Source of the DNA: Ilex aquifolium
Lineage: Eukaryota > Streptophyta > Magnoliopsida > Aquifoliales > Aquifoliaceae
NCBI GenBank assembly: GCA_951799425.1
Contig: OX637410.1
Location: 4,464,001 to 4,528,000 of the forward strand
Direction: 5' to 3'
DNA: 64,000 nt
Shown here piece by piece: positions 31,701 through 39,852 of this stretch; the stretch's first letter is position 1; the number at the start of each line of letters is the position of its first letter. A model generated the notes under the pieces. It made no database searches. It worked only from the letters and a program-made list of their open reading frames with translations, and was not told the origin of the DNA. The position numbers and the translations under genes were made by a program.

Positions 31701-33721
31701 ACTGAGAGTGTTCAATAATTTTGAATTAGTTAGAAAACTACCTCTTTTGATATAAAATTTTAATGAGAAAAAAATTGTTTCTTTATGGAGAACTTGTGCG
31801 TTTTGTAACCTTATCCTTACAAGGGGGTTTGGTACCTCTTAATTCATTTTTCTACTCTTTTTTCTTGTCCTGCATGACTTGTCAGGTTAGAAGCTTATCC
31901 TTAACACTCTCATCCAACGGTATTTCAGGCTTGATAATGTGAAGCTACAGAATATTGTAGGATCAATGATATGAAGATCAAAATAATTGCAAGCTATTGG
32001 TGTCCCAGATACATAACTCAATCTTCATAAACTGCATTTTGTCAAAGATACTTAATCCAGCCCCTTTATTGACAAATCAAATAACTCTTAGAGGAAAAGA
32101 GATTTGTAACCTATGGTTGTTCAAGAAATCCCTAATTTTCCTCCCAAGCCACTCATCTATCCATTTCCTAGTACCCCATATCTTTCATATTCAATCTGGT
32201 CCCTTAATCATCATTAAATCCTAAATCTTTAAAATATTTCACTTAGCCAATCATCCCTTTCAACTTGCACAAAGAAGATTCCTAGCAATTATCTGGTATC
32301 CACATTATTTTGTTAATGTTATGTTCAACTCATGAGGATGCATCACTCGCCTACGCAAAAATGGCAAAGGAAAAATAACAAATACATGGGAGTTATAAGC
32401 CTCATGTAACATTGAGTACTCAAAGGTTTAATCTCATGTTTTGCAAAGAGTACATTCAAATCGATATTTTGGTTGATGCTTTAATGTTTCTGGTCCTCTT
32501 ACATTCAAAATAAGCTTGATAAGCACATATGCCGAAACATAGGACAGTCTCTCATGCTAATGATAAGTGTATTCAGACGTCAACTGAAAGGGTGCATGAT
32601 GTCATGTTCACCAATGTCCAACACTTCATTGGACAATTATTGAAGTATTCACTTCCCTTCATTTAAGAAAAAGCCAAATTTTCATCCTATAATCAAAACA
32701 AACGTGAACATGGACAAATATGTGCAACTAAAAGAACGAACTCAAAATATCTCAATGGTGATCATGATGCAGCCCAAGAAAACAACACCTATTTAAGTTC
32801 CAAAACTTATTAGAAAAATTCGCCAATTGTCAGCTTCTAAACATCCATGCACATCTTAATCCTCAAAACACAAAACCATTGTTCTATAAACCATAATCAT
32901 CATCTGTAATATGTAGGGTCTGTCATTCTAAACCAATCTTTATTAAACAAAAAAAATTAGCTAAAAACACTTCACAGGTTTACATTTTATAGTTAATACA
33001 GGAATAAAACTATTAACAGAATATATCTCGGTCAATTTACCTATCAAATTCATCTAAAAACTATTAGGGCCAAGCCAATAATCAGCTTATTATCTGTATC
33101 CCACTTTTTGATTTACCACTTAAAACTCAGCCAGCTTCAATTCAATCAACGTAAACCCAAATATCTTGAACCTGAAAATAGTAAATCCGACTACATTTCC
33201 ACTCAAATGGTGGGCCATTATGTTCCCTTGTCTCACCTTAGGGGGAGAACTAGGAAGAGTTTATGTGGATTGACAGCTCCTATCCTAGCAGCTAGTAGTC
33301 CTATCCTATCTAGCGGACAATGGGCATTCTCGTCCGAGGGACCCTTATTTACTTTACTCAGATTGCTGGACAGACCAGGCTCATCCTTTTATGTTGAGGT
33401 GTTAATCGATCAATTAAGACTCAATCAGCCAGCTTCAGTTCAATCAATCTAAAACCAAGCCTTCATTTGTTATCGAACTAAAAACAAATAGATCTTCAAA
33501 GCACAATCATTATAATAAAAAATTGAAAAGAAAGAGAAAATCATTGGCTTTTGGATTGATACCTGATAGCGATGAGATAGGACATCGTCGGAATCATCGG
33601 AGTCATTGTCCATGAACTCGTAGTCCATGGCGTTGGCATCATCAGATTCAACGGCTGTCTCGCCGCTATAGAAGTCGTCATCGAAAGATTCTGCGTCGTG
33701 CATATCATCCTCTGATTCCAT
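13670..33721 (-). CDS. ARIADNE-like RBR E3 ubiquitin ligase, N-terminal exons (gene model)
   Basis: The proposed CDS joins 33721-33563, 14439-14315, 14011-13909 and 13760-13670 on the minus strand. All visible junctions are GT-AG, and the frame is continuous for 159 codons. The protein has an acidic N-terminus, the conserved ARI block [11 protein letters not shown]...LLRHYNW...[11 protein letters not shown], and the first RING1 ligands CGICF, CGHPFC and TCW. In plants and animals ARI proteins take ubiquitin from an E2 onto a RING2 cysteine and pass it to substrates, often with cullin partners. IBR, catalytic RING2 and Ariadne domain are absent from the window. The frame is intact, so this is either a real gene with very large introns or a partial paralogue. 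Confidence 0.85.
13909..14011 (-). CDS. ARI exon 3
   Basis: This 103-bp exon completes the split tryptophan codon, then encodes 34 residues including [20 protein letters not shown], the signature just before RING1 in plant ARI proteins. The acceptor is ...ACTCACAG and the donor GAG|GTAAGT, both strong. Confidence 0.9.
14315..14439 (-). CDS. ARI exon 2
   Basis: This 125-bp exon encodes [18 protein letters not shown], then the helical [17 protein letters not shown] block, as in plant ARI5/7/8-like proteins. The acceptor is TTTTGTCTCAG and the donor TTG|GTAATT. RHCQ replaces the more usual RQRQ, suggesting a somewhat divergent copy. Confidence 0.9.
14675..15281 (+). repeat. gypsy 5' LTR
   Basis: It runs from TGATGGAAAATGGCAACG to CCTACATCA, 607 bp, matching 19921-20503. 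The primer site TGGTATCAGAGC follows at 15286-15297 (tRNA-Met type). Near its 3' end are several copies of ACTGTTCA. Confidence 0.9.
15310..19915 (+). pseudogene. gypsy gag-pol with chromodomain
   Basis: Domains in order: gag from the ATG at 15310 with zinc knuckle [14 protein letters not shown] near 16331-16372; protease [11 protein letters not shown] near 16624-16656; RT near 17200-17940 with YFDDILIYS near 17674; RNase H near 18080-18450 ending [10 protein letters not shown]; integrase near 18700-19350 with MDFVLGLP and IVSDRDVKF; and a chromodomain ([14 protein letters not shown]) near 19805-19850. The chromodomain frame stays open into the 3' LTR, as seen in some chromovirus lineages. 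Fossil, several breaks. Confidence 0.9.
19921..20503 (+). repeat. gypsy 3' LTR
   Basis: It starts TGATGGAAAATGGCAATG after the purine tract CCGGGGAGAGT and ends CATACATCA, 583 bp. It differs from the 5' LTR in the number of ACTGTTCA-like units. Confidence 0.9.
20504..20631. other. residual intron sequence
   Basis: Sequence between the gypsy right end and a copia fragment; no feature recognised. It should have been contiguous with the sequence left of 14675 before the gypsy inserted. Confidence 0.5.
20632..21457 (+). mobile_element. Ty1/copia 3' end fragment (RNase H plus 3' LTR)
   Basis: It starts inside the RT/RNase H border (VVNxFMHAPR-like reading, parallel to 8930-8970), continues through RNase H motifs [18 protein letters not shown] and [13 protein letters not shown], and ends with an LTR at 21246-21457. 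It is the same broad family as the copia at 5055-10873. Truncated fossil. Confidence 0.8.
21246..21457 (+). repeat. copia 3' LTR
   Basis: It begins TGTTAGAGTTCTTATT after TTTGAGGGGGG (polypurine tract) and ends TTTATTACTTTCA. It shares start, ATAAATAAGA core and CTCTAACCCTAATATT end with the LTRs at 5055 and 10729. Confidence 0.75.
21522..23600 (-). pseudogene. copia protease-integrase remains
   Basis: Minus-strand frames carry [14 protein letters not shown] (aspartic protease region) and [16 protein letters not shown] (integrase core), followed by the low-complexity linker before RT with [12 protein letters not shown]. These are standard copia features. The reading is interrupted several times; fossil. 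Confidence 0.75.
24738..24905 (-). repeat. probable copia 5' LTR
   Basis: An AT-rich segment lies directly upstream (minus strand) of the primer site TTGGTATTAGAGC. It has a promoter-like TTATATATAAT-like stretch near 24835-24848. The partner LTR is absent, so the outer edge is approximate. Confidence 0.5.
24906..25705. other. ARI intron sequence, nothing recognised
   Basis: About 800 bp between two copia elements. I see no open frame of note, no domain motif and no repeat structure. Confidence 0.4.
25854..26577. mobile_element. PIF/Harbinger (Tourist)-like MITE
   Basis: The terminal inverted repeats are TGCTCCGTTTGGTA at the left and TACCAAACGGAGCA at the right. The flanking TTA on both sides (25851-25853, 26578-26580) is the 3-bp duplication typical of PIF/Harbinger. 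The 3' LTR at about 30125-30160 preserves the empty site. The interior has subterminal GGAAGGATGGAAAGT repeats and an AAAATT array; no coding capacity. Confidence 0.85.
26165..26290. repeat. AAAATTA microsatellite
   Basis: Reiterated AAATT/AAAAATT units inside the MITE, roughly 125 bp. Confidence 0.85.
26700..29990 (+). pseudogene. copia gag-pol remains
   Basis: Gag begins near 26709 (MSSPNSS...) with the capsid-like segment near 26830-27380 and zinc knuckle [14 protein letters not shown] near 27617-27658. A protease-like [11 protein letters not shown] lies near 27750-27785. RT runs near 28480-29200 with [20 protein letters not shown] and [11 protein letters not shown]. RNase H lies near 29480-29990 with [20 protein letters not shown]. 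Domain order is that of copia. Fossil, broken in several places. Confidence 0.85.
30007..30225 (+). repeat. copia 3' LTR
   Basis: 219 bp following GAGGGGGCG; matches the split 5' LTR at 25706-26671 and lacks the MITE. Confidence 0.85.
30320..31835 (+). mobile_element. candidate short non-autonomous LTR-like element
   Basis: Two imperfect direct repeats (about 30320-30635 and 31605-31835) share GGGATTG..ATAA..TTAAATT, GGAATATTTGTTT, AAACTACCT.TTTTGAT and GGGTTTGGTACCTCTTA. About 970 bp lie between them without recognisable gag or pol. The arrangement suggests a TRIM- or LARD-like element. Terminal TG/CA, target duplication and primer site could not be fixed, so boundaries are approximate. Confidence 0.45.
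31331..31475. repeat. tandem duplication of about 73 bp
   Basis: Two nearly identical copies contain TTCTTTCTTTATCACCATCC and then AATGTGAAGGTTATGGAGAT, within the interior of the candidate short LTR-like element. Confidence 0.8.
31836..33562. other. ARI intron 1 proximal part
   Basis: Mostly unclassified sequence next to ARI exon 1. The only structure seen is a pair of imperfect direct repeats (AGCCAGCTTCAATTCAATCA near 33129 and AGCCAGCTTCAGTTCAATCA near 33429) enclosing about 280 bp. No gene recognised. Confidence 0.45.
33563..33721 (-). CDS. ARI exon 1 (start codon, acidic N-terminus)
   Basis: The 159-bp exon starts at the ATG whose complement lies at 33719-33721 and encodes 53 residues, starting [12 protein letters not shown] and ending [12 protein letters not shown]. 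Strings of Asp and Glu followed by SHR/YQ are the typical N-terminus of plant ARI proteins. The donor is CAG|GTATCA. The start is chosen because the acidic leader begins at once and the length matches the family. Confidence 0.9.
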
Positions 33722-33990
33722 CTTCGCTATTCAAATCCGACCAAGCCCTACAACAATTGGAATTGATATCAAGCTGAAGAAACACGTACTATTATTCTCT
33801 CGTTCTCTCTTTAGAGAAGGTACAATTATTGAGGTTGTAGATTTGGGTACGTACGTAAGCTCCGATATTGATCGGAAAATGAGAGAGAGAGAGAGATGAC
33901 TTTTTAGCTTTTTGATGGTGTACAAGGACTCGGGCGAAGAAAAAAGGAAAGAAATGGCGAACAAAAAAGGCTGCGTTTGGACATTTAATT
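33722..33990 (-). promoter_or_regulatory. presumed ARI 5' UTR and core promoter
   Basis: Upstream of the ARI start codon on the minus strand lies a CTCTCTCTCTCTC pyrimidine patch (33881-33894), common near plant transcription starts, followed by GTACGTACGTAA-like sequence and an AT-rich leader. No TATA box is obvious. A poly-T tract of over 20 bases at about 33989-34011 ends the region. Inferred from position only. Confidence 0.4.
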
Positions 33991-34844
33991 TTTTTTTTTT
34001 TTTTTTTTTTTTGCAGGAGTGGCTGTCTCCCAACGGGCTCAAATTTGAGATAATGGAATGGGGTACCTTTTTCAAAACTTAGTTGGCTTTAAGTTCAATC
34101 TCCAAACTTATTCTCCTTTAAGTCCTATAATTGATGACTTATTTGTCAATAAGTACACATTTTAAAAAAAATCAAATTCTTTTTGAAATGTATTCCATAT
34201 TTTACCCCTACCATAAATAGTTCATACCTAATAGACAACTTTTATTTTTCCAATATCTAAATATTAGAATGTGAGACTTTCAAGAGTCATTTTGATATTT
34301 GTGTATCATTTGAATTTTGAAATTTCAAAACATATTGGTATTTCTGTAACACCCCGCATTTTCTTTTATATATGTATATAGATATATAGTAAATAATTGT
34401 TGTAAAAATGTGGATATGTAGAGTGACGGTAGGAATAAAAACAAAAACAAAAACTAGAGATACAAATTGATTAGGAAGTTAAGTTTCGAAGGTGTAAACT
34501 TGAGAAGAGTGATTATGGAAGTTTCTAAATATTGTTAGGTCAAAATAAGTTCTCCATTGAATCTGGAAGGTCGAAAAATATTGGGAGAGGTAATGTGGGT
34601 GTATTGGAAGTTAGGAAGTATTCCGGAGTGAAAACACACTTTGAGAGAATTTGGGTAGAAGAATTTTAGACACTGTCTTAGTGTTTGGTTCATAACTTTT
34701 TATCCTAACTTCCATTTGATCTGAAATTTTGACAGTAGATAGGAGACTTCCAGGGCTACAAAAGTATATTTCACGAAAAATTTCCAAATCAATCTCTAAA
34801 TAGGCCAAAACTTCACTGGAAGTTTCAGCAAAAACAGGAATTCC

Positions 34845-34980
34845 GTTCGAACGTGAAATGACATTCGAACGTGAATCGACGTTCGAACGTGAATAAACGT
34901 TCGAATAAAAGTGCGTTCCAGTACTCTTGTCTGATGGAAAAACAGAAGTACTAGGAGCAACGACCGTTCGAACGCCAATG
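34845..34980. repeat. CGTTCGAACG palindrome cluster (outer solo LTR)
   Basis: Four or five copies or near-copies of CGTTCGAACGTGAA within about 135 bp of the outer solo LTR. Confidence 0.8.
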
Positions 34981-36764
34981 ACGAATCTGAGTCACAAGAG
35001 ACAATTTCTCACCCTATAAATACATAAGGATGCCTCTCTTTACATCATTTCAACATTTCTAACCCTAGGAAGACTTAGAGAGGAGGAAAGAAGGGGAAAA
35101 CACAAGATCAAGGGAGGATTTACACATTGAAGAGGATCAAAACTTCAAGTTTTTCAAGAACACTAAGGAAGAAGAAAGTAGGGGTTTTCTTCCATTCTTT
35201 TACATTGAGGCTAGGTTTATTTATATGTATCTCTTCGCTCTAAATGTTATATGTATGCTATCCAAATCCTTAATTCTTGCTATTCTTGCAATTAATGTCA
35301 TGTGAAAAATATTGCGATTGTTGGGTAACCCTTAAATCTCCTTACTGGCTACCAAACCCTAGTCTTCAAGGGAAATGTGTTTTTCTCTTGACTTCTCCTT
35401 TGTTATTGATTTCAATACATGATTGTTTCTTTGTTTTGAATTCTAAGCTTGATATTCAATACTTGATATTCTTTATTCTTGGTTCCAAGACTTGAGTGTT
35501 CTTTTAGTCTTGATTTCTAAGCTTCATAATCATTTGTTCTTGATTTCACACCTTGATAGTCGTTCGTTATTTATTTCCATACATGATTGTTCCGTTAAAT
35601 CTTAATTTCTCCTTTGTCCATGATTTTCAAGCTTAGTGCGCCTTTATTCTTTATACTCCAAGCTTAATATTCATTTGTAATGATTCCAAAGTTGGATTAC
35701 TCATAGGTTCTTGATTTCAAAACTTTAGTATTTCATATTGAACAACAAAATGGTATTTATGATGATCTCTTATACATTTTCTTATATTGCTCTTTGTACA
35801 ACTACGTGAGAAAATTGGGGGTTTATGGAATTGTTTGTTAATTGAGGAAATTGTGGATATCGTACTTCTTGTTTGATTGTTTGGAGGAACATGGGTGAGA
35901 GGTTCCTTGTAAGGATGCTCATTCATTCTCAAGAGGTTCCCGGTAAGGATACTGTAACGCCCCAAATACCACCCTGGACGGCATTACCCTATGAAACCAT
36001 TCATGTCATGAGAGCAACTAAATATATATCCATCAACTAAGAAACATTCTTAATTTTAACAAAATTTGGGCAGAGTCTCCTTTGTACAGGAAGCTCCACC
36101 CAAAAATCACAACCTGTACGTTTATAATGCATTGACCACACCGGGTCTATCTAACCATCAAATCCAAAACATTTTATTCACCATATATACTATCCTTAAC
36201 ATTATCCCAAAAGAATAAGCCAAACCATGGCCATTTACATCCCAAAAGAATTATATGTAACTTCGCAGCGGAATAACAAAAGCATAAACCATACATAGTC
36301 TCAAAATACATTCTCTAGTCTAAAACGTAAGGAAATATAATCCTACACAACCGTCTCAGGATCTATGTTCCCATCCATCGAAGCCTCCCAATGCTCTGGC
36401 TCGTCAGCTCTGAACTCCTCTCCTAGCACATAATCTGAAAAATATTGTTTGTAGGGGGGTGAGCACTAGGCTCCGTAGCAACATTCCTCCCAAACTCAAA
36501 CAAGGTTTTGAAAAGCATTTAAAAAGGTCGGTCTCACTTTTCACAAATAGCATATATATAACATTTGAAAGAAAACAGGACATTTTCAAGTAGATCTCAA
36601 GTTTAAGGAACAACGGTAATTGAATGAGTAAAAGAAACCACTATACATTTATCAAACCATTTCCAAATATAATCCAGTCCTCCATTCACAATTTCCAACA
36701 ATTCTTTCGGTGGGTGGCATACTTTAGGGTAACCTCCACCCCCCGTTTAGGTCATCTTTGATTC

Positions 36765-36990
36765 TCAAGCATCCTTACAAGGAACCTCTTGAGAATGGGT
36801 GAGCATCCTTACAAGGAACCTCTCACAAATCATTACATGGCTTCCCAAGCATCCTTACAAGGAACCTCTTGGGAAGGGGGTGAGCATCCTTACAAGGAAC
36901 CTCTCACAAATCACTTCATGGCTTCCCAAGCATCCTTACAAGGAACCTCTTGGGAAGGGGTGAGCATCCTTACAAGGAACCTCTCACTCA
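36765..36990. repeat. AGCATCCTTACAAGGAACCTCT tandem block, inner LTR
   Basis: Three roughly 74-bp units, each with two copies of GCATCCTTACAAGGAACCTC, in the reverse-oriented solo LTR. The same block appears forward at 52068-52290 and 58848-59070 in the gypsy LTRs. Confidence 0.85.
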
Positions 36991-37627
36991 TGTGCATCAC
37001 AAACAATCCAATCCAAACATACAATTTCAACATTCATCTCAATTTACAAGCATCTATCCAAAATCCCCAAAATAGACATCATGTAACAATTTCACAACCA
37101 ACTAAGAAAATGCATGAGATCAACAATAACATCATCTTTCTACCCAACGCAAAGCACTAAGGTTTTGAAATCCATAATAAAGGAAGCATTAAGGAAGGAA
37201 ATACATCACTCTCTAAAGATTAAGGTTTTTCAAAATAAAAAGGAGATTTCATGGGTTTTAAACCCTCACTTTGTTCAAAACATGTAAAAGCCTAAGAGAG
37301 GATGATTCCATAGCATATATATATACCATTGATAGCCAAAACATATATATATCATAACCCTAACATCAATGTAAGTGAATGAGAGAAAACTCCTACCTCA
37401 ATGTTCTTGAAAACCTAGGTTTAGTGTGAAGAAGATGAAGATTGGATCTTGAATCACCCTTGAATTCCTTATTTTTCACCTTTGATCTTGTGTTTTTCTC
37501 TTCCCCTCTTTCTCTCTAATGTTTTCTAGGGTTTTAAGGTGTGTAATGAAGGCTAAGGGAAGACATTATGTATTTATAATGTAGGAAGAGCCGGCATTCG
37601 CGAAACAGAAATTTTTGGATTTTTACA

Positions 37628-37820
37628 CTAACCTTCCGGAAGGTTTGTGTCGTTCTTCCGGAAGGTTTTGCTCACTGGAAGGTTTTTTTCATCGACCTTC
37701 CGGAAGGTTTTATAGACCTTCCGGAAGGTTTTACCTTCTGGAAAAAAAATTACTACTTACGTTACTGTTTACACTAACCTTCCGGAAGGTTTTTATCGAC
37801 CTTCCGGAAGGTACTTGCCT
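37628..37820. repeat. CCTTCCGGAAGG palindrome cluster (inner solo LTR)
   Basis: Six or more copies of CTTCCGGAAGGTTTT within 190 bp. It occupies a place in this LTR comparable to that of the CGTTCGAACG cluster in the outer LTR. Confidence 0.85.
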
Positions 37821-39852
37821 GCTGAAACTTCTAGCGCATTTTTGACCCATTTAGAGTTCGAATTGGAAAATTTTCATTAGAGACACTTTTGTAGCCCTAG
37901 ATGTCTACTATCTACTGTAAAAATTTCAGATCAATTGGACATAAGAATAAAAATTTATGGCCAAAATACTAGAAGGTGTCCAAGATACTTTTTACCCAAC
38001 TTCACTCTAAAGCGTATTTTAACTCCGGAATCCTTTCTAACCTCTTATACAAGTCATATCACCTCTCCCAATGTTTTTCGACCTCCCGGATTCAATGGAG
38101 ACCTTATTTTGGCCTCAAAGTATTTGGAATTTTGTCTAATCACCCTTTCCAAGTTTAAACGTCTTCGAACTTAACTTAGAAATTCAACATGCATCTCTAG
38201 TATTCTTTTCCTACTATTACCATCCATATGATTTATTCTTACATCATTATCTATATATATGAATCACTAAACCAATACTTTACTATATAATTATAAACAT
38301 GCGGGGGTTTACAGATACTTGAGGAACAAAGATAACATGGAGGGGGTGGAGGTTACTGTTAAGTATGCTACCTGCCAAAGAGAATCTTGAGGGGGGTGGA
38401 GGTTACCGTTAAGTATGCCACCTGCCCAAAAGACTTGTTGGAAATTGTTTATGGTGGAAGGTATTATCTATTGTATATTGGTGATTGTTCATTCTACCAT
38501 AGACGGTTTCTACAAGAGTCTTGGGAAGTATGAGATTCCGTGAGAACTTGTGGAAACAGTGTATGGTGGACTGAATTATATTTGGAAATTGTTTGTTAAC
38601 TGTATAGTGGTTTCACTTATTCATTCAATTACTGTTGTCCCTTAAACTTGAGATCTATTTAAATGTCCTGGTTTTACTTCAAAAGTTATATATGATATTT
38701 GTGAAATGAGACCAACTTGTTTTACATGTTTTCTAAACCTTGTTTGAATTTGGGAGGATTTTCCAACAGAGCTTAGTGCTCACCCCCTACAAACCAACAC
38801 ATTTTTCAAGTGATGCTGTAAAAGATGATCGGTTAGAAGATGAGTAGGGGGATCCAGAGGGGGATATCTCGACGGTCCTTCTTTGTATTAGATTGAAGGG
38901 TTATTTTGGGATCATGTAAAATATAATCTTTTGTTATTCCGCTGCTAAGTTACGTGTAATTCTTTTGGGATGTAATTGCCATGATTTGACTTATTCTTTT
39001 GGGATAATGCTATGGACATGATATATGATGAATTAAATTTCTTTATTGATGGAATTTATTTAGTCGCTCTCATGTTGTGAATGGTCTTAGTTAGTAATGC
39101 CGTCCAGGGTGGATTTTGGGGTGTTACAATTTCATTATCATCTTTTACCAAATTATTTTTTATTTTCAAGTTCATTATCATAGGGCACTAGGGAGGCCGG
39201 TTCAAGTTCATTACCAAATTGTATTTTCTTCCCGGTTCAAGAAGTTGCTATTGTATTTCTTCTTCACCAGTTCAAGCATATCTTACATTGTATCTTTTCT
39301 TCACGTGTTCAAGATTATTCTTTACCAAACGGGACGCCATTAATCTGTAAGTATTCAAGATTCCGGTATTATGGTGTTCAGCATATTCATGAAATTTTCG
39401 AAATTGTGGAGCATTAAATTCATGAAATTTTTTTATTTTATTATGTTGGAATTTTTCAGAAACATGGAACATTATTTTTTGTTGGTCATTTAATATTTTC
39501 AATGTTTAATCTCTTTTTCCATTCCGAAAAGATAAATGAAAATCTCATGCTAAAATTATTTGAAGATTGAAACTAGTTTTTTTAAGCTTCTACGTCACTT
39601 TTTTCATGAAGAGTTTTGATTTTTCTGGAATCGAATATGATTTATTATTTGGTGTCACTCTTTCATTTTTTAATTTTTTTTTTGGTCATTGATGAAATCT
39701 GGAACATGCATTATCGTATATGATTTACTGTTTGTTGTCATTCTTTCGTTTTGGGAACCTGTTACTGATTTTCTGTTTATAAACCTATTGAAGGTCATGG
39801 AAGAAATGACCTTGCTATTATGCAAATATCGTCTTGAGACGTTAGTTATGAG

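Larger units (their letters stand above)
14440..33562 (-). other. ARI intron 1, about 19.1 kb, transposon-filled
   Basis: On the minus strand the donor CAG|GTATCA at 33562 pairs with the acceptor TCTCAG at 14440. The intron houses a gypsy element, two copia pieces in opposite orientations, a third copia with a MITE inside its LTR, and a candidate short LTR-like element. Short unclassified stretches that may be the original intron remain at 14440-14674, 20504-20631, 24906-25705 and 31836-33562. Confidence 0.8.
35953..38313 (-). mobile_element. reverse-oriented solo LTR nested in the first
   Basis: It starts TGTAACGCCCCAAATA and ends GCGGGGGTTTACA, the reverse complement of the family's ends. 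It is flanked by perfect GATAC duplications (35948-35952, 38314-38318). Length is 2361 bp with no coding interior. The target lies in the GGTAAGGATGC repeat block of the outer LTR. Confidence 0.9.
34345..39128 (+). mobile_element. solo gypsy (Tekay-like) LTR with perfect target duplication
   Basis: It starts TGTAACACCCCGCATTTTC and ends GGGGTGTTACA, flanked by ATTTC on both sides (34340-34344, 39129-39133). It is the same family as the LTRs at 50793 and 57807. Excluding the nested LTR it is about 2.4 kb. No internal coding region remains, so it is a solo LTR left by LTR-LTR recombination. Confidence 0.9.

Noticed and set aside
33108-33452. 114-codon plus-strand open frame in ARI intron 1
   Set aside because: No domain, no splice context and composition like the surrounding intron.
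33731-34075. 114-codon minus-strand frame upstream of ARI containing a Lys run
   Set aside because: The Lys run is the poly-T tract; this is the presumed promoter and 5' UTR, not a gene.
36765-36990. Possible CRISPR-like array of direct repeats
   Set aside because: Plant nuclear sequence, variable unit length, no unique spacers; it is an LTR internal repeat.
36789-37160. Open frame with repeated HPYKEPLTNH units
   Set aside because: The protein repeat is a by-product of the LTR tandem block; the same frame is not preserved in the sister LTRs.
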